Source of the DNA: Myxococcaceae bacterium
GTDB lineage: Bacteria > Myxococcota > Myxococcia > Myxococcales > Myxococcaceae
Assembly: GCA_018262385.1 (NCBI GenBank)
Contig: JAGSPQ010000172.1
Location: 1 to 7,149 of the forward strand
Direction of reading: 5' to 3'
DNA length: 7,149 nucleotides
Part shown: in pieces, positions 1 to 7,149 of the stretch
How the letters are laid out: each line of letters begins with the position of its first letter
Position numbering within the stretch: position 1 is the first letter of the stretch
Position numbers and translations under genes: made by a program
The notes under the pieces: model-generated
The model's input: only the letters and a program-made list of their open reading frames with translations
Told to the model about the DNA's origin: nothing
The model's database searches: none

Positions 1-2
1 TG

Positions 3-893
3 GGCGGCGCGATCACCGCGGTGCTGCAGCCGGAGAACCGGGGCCAGGGCGCGGCGATGAACGCCGGGTTCAAGGCCGCCCGGGGCGAGGTGATCTTCTT
101 CCTCGACGCCGACGATCACCTCTACCCGCAGGCGGTCTCGAAGGTGATTGCCGCCTGGGCGCCGTGGGTGGCGCTGGTGCAGTTCCGGCTCGACCTCGTC
201 GATCCGGAAGGGGTTGCCTTCGACGTCTACCCGGCGCCCGAGGTGTCGTTCGACAGCGGCAACGTGGTGCGGCTGCTGCTGACCACCGGCCGGTTCGAGG
301 CGGCGGTGACCAGCGGCAACGCGTTCTCCCGGCGGACGCTGGAGGCGATCCTCCCGATTCCCGAGAAGGACTTTCGGATGTCGGCCGACGGGTACCTGGT
401 GACGGTCGCGCCGCTGGTGGGCTCGGTGGTGTCGATCGACGAGCCGCTGGGCGCCTACTGCCAGCACGGGAACAACTCGTGGGCCGGCATCCGCGCCAGT
501 GGAGAGAAGTTCCGCAAGCTGCTCGCGCACGACGCGCAGCGGTACCGCGCGCTGACCCAGAAGGCGTTCGATCTGGGGCTGGAGGTCGCCCCCGATCTCG
601 GCAGCCGGGATCACCGGCACGTCGCCAACCAGGTGGCGTCGCTGACGCTCGATCCGGATCAGCACCCGGCTCCTGCCGACTCGCGGCTGAAGCTGGCCTG
701 GCGGGGGGTGAAGGCCTCGCGGCGCGCGCGCCTGCCGCTCGCCCGGCGCGCGCTGCTCGGCGGGTGGTTCGCCGCCAGCGGGGTCCTGCCCAGGGCGTTG
801 GCCCGGCCGCTGGTGTCCTGGTACCTGGACAAGGTCTCTCGCCCGCGGATCGTCCAGAAGATGCTGCACGCGCTTCGCCGCGTCAGTCGATGA
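3..893 (+). CDS. Glycosyltransferase family 2, 5'-truncated by the window edge
   Basis: This is the C-terminal part of a GT-A fold (family 2) glycosyltransferase, which would transfer a sugar from a nucleotide-sugar donor to a glycan, lipid or protein acceptor. The frame is open from the first bases, so the real start lies upstream; the GTG at 21 is probably internal. The N-terminal Rossmann part (VSVVIPxYN...VDDGSTD) is absent. Counting from the codon at 21, QPENRGQGAAMNAGF (3-17) is the typical stretch before the metal-binding site. The DxD-type motif is D29-A-D-D32 (bases 105-116). D123 in SADGYL sits where the family usually has its catalytic acidic residue, and YCQHGNNSW (146-154) resembles the usual Y-x-x-H-x-x-N-x-S ending. 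The last 70 residues are rich in Arg and Leu and may contact the membrane. The acceptor cannot be deduced. The stop codon overlaps the end of the convergent eamA-type gene by 11 bp. Confidence 0.85.
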   Translation, partial: GGAITAVLQPENRGQGAAMNAGFKAARGEVIFFLDADDHLYPQAVSKVIAAWAPWVALVQFRLDLVDPEGVAFDVYPAPEVSFDSGNVVRLLLTTGRFEAAVTSGNAFSRRTLEAILPIPEKDFRMSADGYLVTVAPLVGSVVSIDEPLGAYCQHGNNSWAGIRASGEKFRKLLAHDAQRYRALTQKAFDLGLEVAPDLGSRDHRHVANQVASLTLDPDQHPAPADSRLKLAWRGVKASRRARLPLARRALLGGWFAASGVLPRALARPLVSWYLDKVSRPRIVQKMLHALRRVSR

Positions 894-1767
894 GCAGGCT
901 CGCGCGGCGCGACTCGGACCACGCCGCCAGCCCCACCCCGCCCAGCACCACCGCGGCGCCGACCGCGCGGGTCCAGCCGGGCGTCTCGTGGAGGATCGGG
1001 ATCGCCAGCAGGGTAGAGAACACCGGCTCGCCGAGGATCGCGATCGCCACCAGCCCCGCCGAGGTGTGCTTCAGCGCCCAGTTGAACAGCGAGTGGCCCA
1101 GCAGCTGGGGGACGAGGGCGAGCGCGGCGAACAACAGCCAGGTCTCGGCCGGGAAGGCGACCAGCGGGTCGCCCGCGAGCGCCGCCGCGCCGAGCAGGCA
1201 GACCCCGGCGATCGGGTAGACGACGCCGATGTACGCCACCAGCCCGAGCTGGGCGCGGGCGTGGCGGCCGATGGTGAGGTAGATGGCGCCGAAGATCGCT
1301 CCCGCCAGCGCCAGCGCGTCGCCCTGCAGCGCCCGGGCGTCGAGGCCGAAGTCGGCGCCGGCGATCAGCAGGCTGCCGCCGATCGCCACCGCCATCGCGA
1401 CCAGGGTCAGCGCGCGCGCCTTCTCTTTGAGCAGCAGCGCCGAGAGCAGCGCGACCCACACCGGGGTGGTGGTGACCAGCGCGACGCTGCTGGCGACGGA
1501 GGTCAGCTTGAGCGAGGTGATCCAGGTGCCGAAGTGGAGCGCCAGCGCGACTCCCGAGCCGAGCAGGAACCACCGGACGCGGGTCGAGGTGCGCCGCAGC
1601 TCGGCGCGGTGCCCCAGCCAGGCGTAAGGGAAGACCAGCGCGCCGGCGAGGCACAGCCGCCAGGCGGCGATGGTCAGCGGCGGAGCGTCGGCGAGCCGGA
1701 CGAAGATCGCCGCCCACGAGACGGCGAGCACGCCGATCACCAGGCAGAGGGCGACCCGGGGACTCAT
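883..1767 (-). CDS. EamA/DMT-family ten-TM transporter
   Basis: This inner-membrane protein belongs to the drug/metabolite transporter superfamily, whose members usually export amino acids, metabolites or drugs. It has 294 residues, the usual family length, with ten hydrophobic segments at about 4-24, 31-51, 66-83, 89-112, 117-137, 147-167, 173-195, 208-228, 237-257 and 265-284. The internal duplication is clear: the end of the first half reads TTPVWVALLSALLLKEK (99-115) and the second half has the matching AILGEPVFSTLLAIPILHE (243-261). Both are the characteristic EamA helix with a Glu near its end. The start is ATG at 1767, 15 nt after the glpD stop. Its ribosome site is weak (GGGCC), which suggests translation coupled to glpD. 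It is the last gene of the probable NUDIX-glpD-eamA operon. Its substrate cannot be predicted from sequence. The 3' end overlaps the convergent glycosyltransferase by 11 bp. Confidence 0.9.
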   Translation of the reverse strand: MSPRVALCLVIGVLAVSWAAIFVRLADAPPLTIAAWRLCLAGALVFPYAWLGHRAELRRTSTRVRWFLLGSGVALALHFGTWITSLKLTSVASSVALVTTTPVWVALLSALLLKEKARALTLVAMAVAIGGSLLIAGADFGLDARALQGDALALAGAIFGAIYLTIGRHARAQLGLVAYIGVVYPIAGVCLLGAAALAGDPLVAFPAETWLLFAALALVPQLLGHSLFNWALKHTSAGLVAIAILGEPVFSTLLAIPILHETPGWTRAVGAAVVLGGVGLAAWSESRRASLLID

Positions 1768-1782
1768 CGGCGGCCCGAAGGC

Positions 1783-3425
<1,643 letters not shown>

Positions 3426-3429
<4 letters not shown>

Positions 3430-3436
3430 ATCTTCC
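3426..3436 (-). promoter_or_regulatory. TTGA stop/start overlap coupling NUDIX gene to glpD
   Basis: On the minus strand the glpD TTG start (3429-3427) and the NUDIX TGA stop (3428-3426) form TTGA. GGAAGA (3436-3431) lies one base before the TTG, closer than a normal Shine-Dalgarno sequence, and a second GGGAAG (3446-3441) ends 11 nt away. This arrangement is known from other operons to allow re-initiation by the terminating ribosome. It supports the TTG start and a fixed ratio of the two proteins; the coupling itself is inferred. Confidence 0.55.
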
Positions 3437-3848
3437 GGCGCTTCCCGGTGCGTTTGTAGGTGAGGTAGTCCGAGAGGATGGTGCCGTGATCGAAGCAGAG
3501 CTCTTTGGGCAGCTCGTCGAGGGTGAACGCCTTCGCGTCGGCCGCGTCGTCGCTGCCCGACGGCTCGCCGTCCGCCCAGCCGATGTAGACGGTGCTCACG
3601 GTGTGCTTGCGCGGATCGCGGGCGGGATCCGAATAGGTGAAGAACTGCTCGGACAGGTCGACGTCCAGCCCGGTCTCTTCTTTGACTTCCCGGACGCAGG
3701 CGGCGTGGAGCGGCTCGCCTTCATCCACGAACCCGCCGGGCAGCGCCCAGCCGATCGGCACGTTCTTGCGCATGATCAGGACGATGCGGTCGCGCGGCAG
3801 CTCGACGATGCAGTCGACGGTGGGAATCGGGTTCTTGTACGCGGCCAT
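3426..3848 (-). CDS. NUDIX hydrolase, ADP-ribose pyrophosphatase-like
   Basis: This small soluble hydrolase cleaves a nucleoside diphosphate linked to another moiety, using divalent metal. The Nudix box is perfect, running from G39 to L61: G-x5-E45-x7-R53-E54-V-x-E57-E58-x-G60-L. R53 and the Glu residues form the catalytic, metal-binding helix. The 140-residue protein also has the [11 protein letters not shown] entry to the box and a [13 protein letters not shown] stretch (73-85). That stretch is typical of the COG1051 ADP-ribose-pyrophosphatase-like group, so ADP-ribose or a related sugar nucleotide is the most likely substrate; this is family knowledge, not proof. The C-terminus is basic ([10 protein letters not shown]). 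The start is ATG at 3848 with an AGAGGG ribosome site about 6 nt away. It is the first gene of the probable operon with glpD, and its TGA stop shares bases with the glpD TTG start. The leader contains strong inverted repeats. Confidence 0.93.
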
Positions 3849-3917
3849 GGCGCGCCCTCTTAACCCCAGAGCCCGACCGGGTTAAGCCGGATCGCGAGGG
3901 TATTTTGCGCGCCATGG
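3845..3917. repeat. 11-bp perfect inverted repeat bracketing the NUDIX leader
   Basis: CCATGGCGCGC (3845-3855) and GCGCGCCATGG (3907-3917) are exact reverse complements with 51 bp between them. The first arm contains the NUDIX start codon. The 8-bp inverted repeat at 3859-3886 lies inside the loop. In RNA, the pairing would cover the start codon if transcription began upstream of 3917. Each arm contains the palindromes CCATGG and GCGCGC, so part of the match may reflect simple composition. The repeat is directly visible; a role is speculative. Confidence 0.4.
3859..3886. promoter_or_regulatory. 8-bp perfect inverted repeat in the NUDIX-glpD-eamA leader
   Basis: CTTAACCC (3859-3866) and GGGTTAAG (3879-3886) are perfect inverted copies separated by 12 bp. 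Their centres are 20 bp apart, about two helical turns, as expected for a dimeric regulator binding one face of DNA. The nearer arm ends 11 bp before the NUDIX ATG. In a transcript the same repeat could form an 8-bp stem whose foot adjoins the AGAGGG ribosome site, so control of translation is an alternative. The AT-containing TTAA core stands out in this GC-rich DNA. No regulator gene is adjacent. The repeat is certain; its function is inferred. Confidence 0.45.
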
Positions 3918-3927
3918 GCTCGACGCG

Positions 3928-3944
3928 AACCGGGTCAACCCGGT
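3928..3944. repeat. Palindrome across the histidine kinase stop codon
   Basis: ACCGGGT (3929-3935) and ACCCGGT (3938-3944) flank two bases, and the kinase TGA stop (3937-3935) is in the centre. On the minus strand it could form a hairpin with a 6-bp stem and a TTGA loop, but no T-run follows, so it is a poor intrinsic terminator. ACCGGGTCAA (3929-3938) nearly repeats ACCGGGTTAA at 3876-3885, which suggests both belong to one set of protein-binding half-sites. Low confidence in any function. Confidence 0.35.
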
Positions 3945-6595
3945 GCTTCGGAAGCCGCGCCGGGTGCGGAGGCGTATTCCAGGAGCCGCTCCAGCGCTGC
4001 CAGCTCGACCGGCTTGGCAAGGTGAGCGTCGAAGCCTGCATTCAGCGCCCGGCGCTGGTCGTCGGGCTGGGCATAGCCGGTCAAGGCCACGAGGTAGGCC
4101 GCAGCAGTCGCAGAGTCCCTGCGGAGCGCACGGGCGACCGCATACCCGTCCATCCCGTCAGGCAACCCGATGTCGCAGATGACGATCTGGGGTCGGAACC
4201 CGACCGCCCCGGCCAGCCCGGCCCGGCCGTCGTAGGCGACGGCGACCTGGTGGCCCGACAGCTCGAGCGCCTCAGCCAGGCTGTCGGCCGCATCCCGGTT
4301 GTCCTCGATCACGAGCACTTTGCGTTTCGGGCTGACGGCATCCGGGGGTGGCAACGAAGGCTGCGCGAGCGCCCCACCCGCGGCGAGCGGGAGCTTGACG
4401 GTGAAGCGAGCGCCTCGCCCGGGCCCGTCGCTCTGGGCGCTCACCTCGCCGCCATGCAGCTCGACCATGCACTTCACGAGCGCCAGCCCGAGTCCGAGCC
4501 CGCCGCGACTGCGGTCGAGGCTGCGATCCGCCTGGGCGAAGGGCTCGAAGAGCTTCTGGAGGGTCTCCGGGTCGAGGCCAAGGCCCGTGTCGGCGACCCC
4601 CAGCACCGCGCGATCCCCGGCCTGAGTGAGCGACACCGAGACCTTGCCGTCCACTGGAGTGAACTTCGCCGCGTTGTTGAGCAGGTTTCCGACGACCTGG
4701 GCGAGGCGCGCCGGGTCTGCGTCGATCCAGACCGGGTCGTCAGGCACCGTGACGGTGACGTCGTGGCCCTCGAGAAGGGTGCGGTGGTCGTCAACGATTG
4801 AGCGCAGCGCGTCAGCAAGGTCCAGCCGCGTCCGCTGGAGTCGGACCTTGCCGCTGCTGATCCGCGTGACATCGAGGAGGTCATCAACGAGGCGGGTGAG
4901 GTGACTCACCTGCCGGTCGATGACCGAGTGCGCTCGACGCGCCTGCTCTCCGCCCGGCGTGGCCCGCTCGAGGATGGAGAGGCTGTTGCGGATGGGGGTG
5001 AGCGGGTTGCGAAGCTCGTGCGAGAGCACGCCGAGGAACTCGTTCTTGCGGCGGTCCGCCTCGCGCAGCGCTTCCTCGGCCTGCTTGCGTTCGGTGATGT
5101 CCTGCACCGCGCCGATCAGCCGGCGAGGCCGGCCCGCGTCGTCGAAGATGCCCTCGCCGTGTTCCCACACCACGCGCTCGGTGCCGTCGCGGCGAACGAT
5201 GCGGTGCTCGAGGCTGTAGGGGCTCCGAGTGGCGAGGGCCCGCGCGACTGCCTGCTCGACGCGGGCGCGATCCTCGGGATGCACCCGCTCGAAAAAGAGG
5301 GCGATGCTGGCCGGCACTTCGTCCGGTCGGTAGCCGAAGATGCGGAAGACCTCGGGCGACCAATGGAGCGGATTGGCGTTGAGATCGTCGAGGTTGGAGT
5401 AGTCGATCCACCATGCGCCCAGGCTGGCCATCTGGCCCGCCTGCGCGAGCACGGCTTCACTGCGCCGCATCGCCTCCTCGGCCCGCTTGCGCTCGGTGAC
5501 GTCCTCGAACATGACGAACACCTTGTCGGCGACGGGAACCCCGAAGATCCGCGTGGTCTTGACCGAGCCGTCCTTGCACGTGACCTGATACTCGCGACCT
5601 TCGATCTCCTGGTGCTCCGCCAGGGCTCTCTGGGTGAGCCCCGTCCAGGTCGAGATCACCTCGCGGCGGTAGCTCTCATCCGGATAGGCCCGGGCGAACC
5701 ACTGTTCGATGGTCGGAATGTCCGCCGGGCTGTAGCCGAAGGTCTTCTGCGCCTTGCGGTTGAGGTACTCGATCGTCCCGTCCAGATCGGAAATGGCCAT
5801 CGACAAGGGGGCATGCTCGAGGATGGCCCGAAGGCGCACTTCGCTGGTCCGCAGCCTTTCCTCGGCCTGCTTTTGCTCGGTGATGTCGTTGAAGATCTCC
5901 GCCGTGCGGACGATCTGGCCGCTCGCGTCCCGCACGACACTGCTCATCACCTGGGCCCACACGACCTGTCCGTCTTTGCGCACCACGCGCTTTTCAATCG
6001 ACGGCGGCGCGTGGCCCTCCCGCACCGCGCGGAGGTACTCCCGGTCGCGATCCCGGTCGTCGGGGTGGCTCAGATCCGTGGGCCCTTTGCCCGCGAGCAG
6101 CTCTTCGCGGCTGTAGCCGGTGATCTCGCAGTAGCGGTTGTTGACGCGGGTGTAGCGGCCCGCCAGATCGAGCTGCACCGCGCCGACGCCGGCGTTTTCA
6201 AAGAACGCCCGGAACTCTTCCTCGCTTTGCCGCAGCGCCTCCTCCGCCTGCTTGCGCACGGTGATGTCGCGCACCACGCTGATCAGCGAGCGGGTTCCGC
6301 CCATCGTCGCCCCCCGGGAGCTGACCTCCACCGGAAAGGTGCTGCCGTCCTTGCGCCGGTGGACGGTCTCGAAAAGGATCCCGTGAGCCTCGGCGAGGGC
6401 CATCTGCTCCTCGGTCATCGGCCTGGTCTCGAGCGCCCGAAGATCGCGGATCGAGAGCGACAGCAGCTCGTCCCGGCTGTAGCCGTAGGCGCTCGTGGCG
6501 GCGAGATTGGCCTCGAGAATGCGCCCGTCTTCGCGCCGCATCACGAGCACGATGTCCCGGACGTGGCTTGCGATCAGCTCGTAGGTTGGCTTCAC
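3935..6595 (-). CDS. Soluble hybrid histidine kinase: PAS x4 - HisKA - HATPase - REC
   Basis: This 886-residue sensor kinase autophosphorylates on His and passes the phosphate to its own receiver domain. There is no signal peptide or membrane segment, so it should sense a cytoplasmic cue. Four PAS domains occupy about 5-112, 125-240, 250-367 and 380-502, each followed by the D-[IV]-T-x-[RQ]-K linker helix. The dimerisation/phosphoacceptor region has FLGVLSHELRNPL with His526. ATP-binding motifs follow: N box NLLNNAAKFT (637-646, N641), G1 DTGLGL (669-674), F box LFEPFAQAD (682-690) and G2 GGLGLGLALVK (698-708). After a Pro/Ala-rich linker (739-757) comes a receiver with acidic pair E764-D765, phosphoacceptor D808 (VICDIGLPD), T839 and K861, all intact. 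The start is GTG at 6595; an in-frame TGA upstream and no other ATG, GTG or TTG fix it, and AGG lies 5 nt before it. There is no HTH or other output domain and no partner regulator in the window. The signal is unknown. Confidence 0.95.
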   Translation of the reverse strand: MKPTYELIASHVRDIVLVMRREDGRILEANLAATSAYGYSRDELLSLSIRDLRALETRPMTEEQMALAEAHGILFETVHRRKDGSTFPVEVSSRGATMGGTRSLISVVRDITVRKQAEEALRQSEEEFRAFFENAGVGAVQLDLAGRYTRVNNRYCEITGYSREELLAGKGPTDLSHPDDRDRDREYLRAVREGHAPPSIEKRVVRKDGQVVWAQVMSSVVRDASGQIVRTAEIFNDITEQKQAEERLRTSEVRLRAILEHAPLSMAISDLDGTIEYLNRKAQKTFGYSPADIPTIEQWFARAYPDESYRREVISTWTGLTQRALAEHQEIEGREYQVTCKDGSVKTTRIFGVPVADKVFVMFEDVTERKRAEEAMRRSEAVLAQAGQMASLGAWWIDYSNLDDLNANPLHWSPEVFRIFGYRPDEVPASIALFFERVHPEDRARVEQAVARALATRSPYSLEHRIVRRDGTERVVWEHGEGIFDDAGRPRRLIGAVQDITERKQAEEALREADRRKNEFLGVLSHELRNPLTPIRNSLSILERATPGGEQARRAHSVIDRQVSHLTRLVDDLLDVTRISSGKVRLQRTRLDLADALRSIVDDHRTLLEGHDVTVTVPDDPVWIDADPARLAQVVGNLLNNAAKFTPVDGKVSVSLTQAGDRAVLGVADTGLGLDPETLQKLFEPFAQADRSLDRSRGGLGLGLALVKCMVELHGGEVSAQSDGPGRGARFTVKLPLAAGGALAQPSLPPPDAVSPKRKVLVIEDNRDAADSLAEALELSGHQVAVAYDGRAGLAGAVGFRPQIVICDIGLPDGMDGYAVARALRRDSATAAAYLVALTGYAQPDDQRRALNAGFDAHLAKPVELAALERLLEYASAPGAASEAPG
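5057..6268 (-). repeat. Four dispersed 45-bp repeats encoding the PAS linker helix
   Basis: Inside the kinase gene, similar 45-bp segments occur at 6268-6224, 5887-5843, 5503-5459 and 5101-5057. They encode residues 110-124, 237-251, 365-379 and 499-513, with the pattern D-[IV]-T-x-[RQ]-K-[QR]-A-E-E-x-[LM]-R. Spacing is about 380-400 bp, one PAS unit. They mark internal duplication of PAS-linker modules and could recombine to change PAS number. The linker is common in PAS kinases, so the protein similarity alone is ordinary. Confidence 0.55.
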
Positions 6596-6807
6596 GTGGA
6601 CCTGGTGCCGTCGAGGGGTCGTGGTCTGTTCAATGAAACATCGGGGCCAGGGCGGTCACTTCCGCTCCCGCTCCGTGAAATGCCGAGCGCTGATCTGCCC
6701 CGAGGGTCGTCGTCTCGCTGACCGGTCGGCAACCGGCTGCATCAGCGCCCACAATCAGTAACCAACCACCCGAGGCACCGCATGACCGCGGCCTCCTCCG
6801 CCGCCGG
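6596..6807. other. Intergenic region between the small membrane protein and the kinase
   Basis: These 212 bases contain no convincing gene. On the minus strand they would hold the end of the small-protein transcript and the promoter of the kinase. Visible elements are a GC-rich hairpin just after the small-protein stop (6785-6808), a weak 5-bp stem-loop (CCGGT 6722-6726 with ACCGG 6732-6736) and a sigma-54-like sequence at 6634-6649. I see no good sigma-70 promoter pair. A 42-codon + strand reading frame (6633-6761) was considered and not accepted. Confidence 0.6.
6634..6649 (-). promoter_or_regulatory. Weak sigma-54-like (-24/-12) element upstream of the kinase
   Basis: On the minus strand TGGCCCCGATGTTTCA matches the sigma-54 pattern TGGCAC-N5-TTGCA in spacing and in most bases, including the -24 GG. 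The key -12 GC is TC here, which usually weakens or abolishes such promoters. The geometry would place transcription start near 6623 and leave a leader of about 28 nt before the GTG. Only tentative. Confidence 0.18.
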
Positions 6808-6808
6808 T
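6785..6808 (-). terminator. GC-rich hairpin immediately after the small membrane protein gene
   Basis: Starting at the last base of the stop codon, the minus-strand transcript can fold into a stem of about 8 bp. ACC pairs with GGT and GCGGC with GCCGC, with one bulged G and a GGAGGAG loop. No run of T follows, so classical intrinsic termination is doubtful. It may protect the 3' end, or be a chance product of high GC. Confidence 0.25.
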
Positions 6809-7098
6809 CAGCGGTTGAAGACGACGAGGGTCCCGAAGCCGAGGATCGCCACGGTTCCAAGCTGGACGAGGGCATGCGCCAGGACCAGCGCCCAGCGCTG
6901 GGGGAGGGCCGACGACACCTTCCACAGCACCACCGTCCCGGCGAGGAAGAAGCCGAGCTGCAGCGGGATCAGCAGCATCACCGCCGCCTCGCCCGCGGAG
7001 GTCCCTTTGCCCGCCACCGCTGCGCCCAGCACGAGCGCGAACGCCGACGCCACGAGCGGCGCGGCCCACGTCCCGATGAACCAGAGCCCCGTCTTCAT
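6808..7098 (-). CDS. Small three-TM membrane protein of unknown function
   Basis: I do not recognise this 96-residue protein. It is strongly hydrophobic, with three predicted membrane segments at about 5-29, 38-60 and 69-94. They are separated by a short Gly/Lys/Ser loop (GKGTSAGE, 30-37) and a WKVSSALPQRW loop (59-69) carrying positive charge. There is no signal-peptidase site, metal-binding cluster or catalytic motif. The start is ATG at 7098 with GGGG 5 nt upstream, a modest ribosome site. The continuous hydrophobic pattern and charge placement at loops argue for a real gene. The next gene downstream on the same strand is the hybrid kinase, 212 bp away, so they are probably separate units. 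A small subunit of a membrane complex is possible, but nothing in the sequence supports a specific one. Confidence 0.7.
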   Translation of the reverse strand: MKTGLWFIGTWAAPLVASAFALVLGAAVAGKGTSAGEAAVMLLIPLQLGFFLAGTVVLWKVSSALPQRWALVLAHALVQLGTVAILGFGTLVVFNR

Positions 7099-7149
7099 CG
7101 CCGCCCCGCAGCGTGGTCGGATTCGCCCTGGGCTGTCTACCCGCGCGGA
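7099..7149. other. Unassigned right edge
   Basis: These 51 bases precede the small membrane protein gene and would contain its promoter or the end of an upstream neighbour. Apart from the GGGG ribosome-site candidate I see no supported element here. Confidence 0.5.

Noticed and set aside
724..753. A 9-bp perfect inverted repeat (GCGCGCGCC / GGCGCGCGC) with a 12-nt loop near the glycosyltransferase 3' end
   Set aside because: It lies inside coding sequence for an Arg/Ala/Leu-rich tail, where such alternating GC strings arise from codon choice. No T-run follows.
659..1717. A 352-codon minus-strand frame overlapping the EamA gene in another phase
   Set aside because: Arg/Ala-rich translation without motifs; the overlapping frame encodes a complete ten-TM transporter.
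3886..3937. A sigma-70 promoter for the NUDIX operon: TTGACC (-35-like, minus strand) near 3937, or TTCGCG with CAAAAT
   Set aside because: TTGACC has no -10 at the correct distance, and TTCGCG with CAAAAT matches the consensus poorly. A promoter probably exists in this gap but I cannot place it.
3905..4801. A 298-codon + strand frame starting in the repeat-rich gap
   Set aside because: It is antisense to the receiver and ATPase domains of the kinase, has no family motif, and its apparent start lies in the inverted-repeat arm.
4901..6721. A 606-codon + strand frame opposite the hybrid kinase, running past the kinase start
   Set aside because: The composition is that of an antisense shadow, with repeated similar segments that simply mirror the PAS repeats. 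No recognisable domain or ribosome site.
6633..6761. A 42-codon + strand frame in the intergenic gap (begins MKHRGQGGHF, three Cys)
   Set aside because: The only ribosome-site-like sequence (GAGGGG) is about 14 nt from the ATG, too far. No recognisable motif, and the frame is short enough to occur by chance.

Overview
This is a GC-rich window (roughly two thirds or more G+C by eye) from what looks like a Gram-negative bacterium. A myxobacterial or other deltaproteobacterial-type genome would fit the high GC, the large multi-PAS hybrid kinase and the FAD-dependent GlpD. No marker gene proves this, so the taxonomic guess is weak. No rRNA, tRNA, CRISPR, insertion sequence, phage or integration signal is visible. 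I see ordinary chromosomal housekeeping and signalling genes rather than an obvious new system.

Layout. (1) At the left edge, on the + strand, lies the 3' part of a family 2 glycosyltransferase whose N-terminus is outside the window (to 893). (2) Its 3' end overlaps by 11 bp the 3' end of a convergent minus-strand cluster. In transcription order the cluster is a NUDIX hydrolase of the ADP-ribose-pyrophosphatase-like type (3848-3426), an FAD-dependent glycerol-3-phosphate dehydrogenase (3429-1783) and a ten-TM EamA/DMT transporter (1767-883). The first two overlap by 4 nt (TTGA) and the last two are 15 nt apart, so the three probably form one operon. (3) An 86-bp gap (3849-3934) upstream of the NUDIX gene holds an unusual density of inverted repeats, including repeated copies of a motif close to TTAACCCGGT. 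This is the best candidate control region. (4) Next, also on the minus strand, is a soluble 886-residue hybrid histidine kinase with four PAS domains, HisKA, HATPase and a C-terminal receiver (6595-3935). (5) A 212-bp non-coding gap (6596-6807) carries a hairpin and a weak sigma-54-like element. (6) A 96-residue three-TM protein of unknown function (7098-6808) is last, with 51 unassigned bases beyond it.

How the genes could work together. GlpD oxidises glycerol-3-phosphate to dihydroxyacetone phosphate and feeds electrons to quinone. The NUDIX enzyme probably hydrolyses an ADP-ribose-like nucleotide, and the EamA protein probably exports a small metabolite. No common pathway can be read directly from these three. 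The kinase encoded just upstream has no DNA-binding partner in the window, so its output is unknown. The whole minus-strand block could be co-transcribed, but the repeat-rich gap suggests the NUDIX-glpD-eamA unit has its own control.
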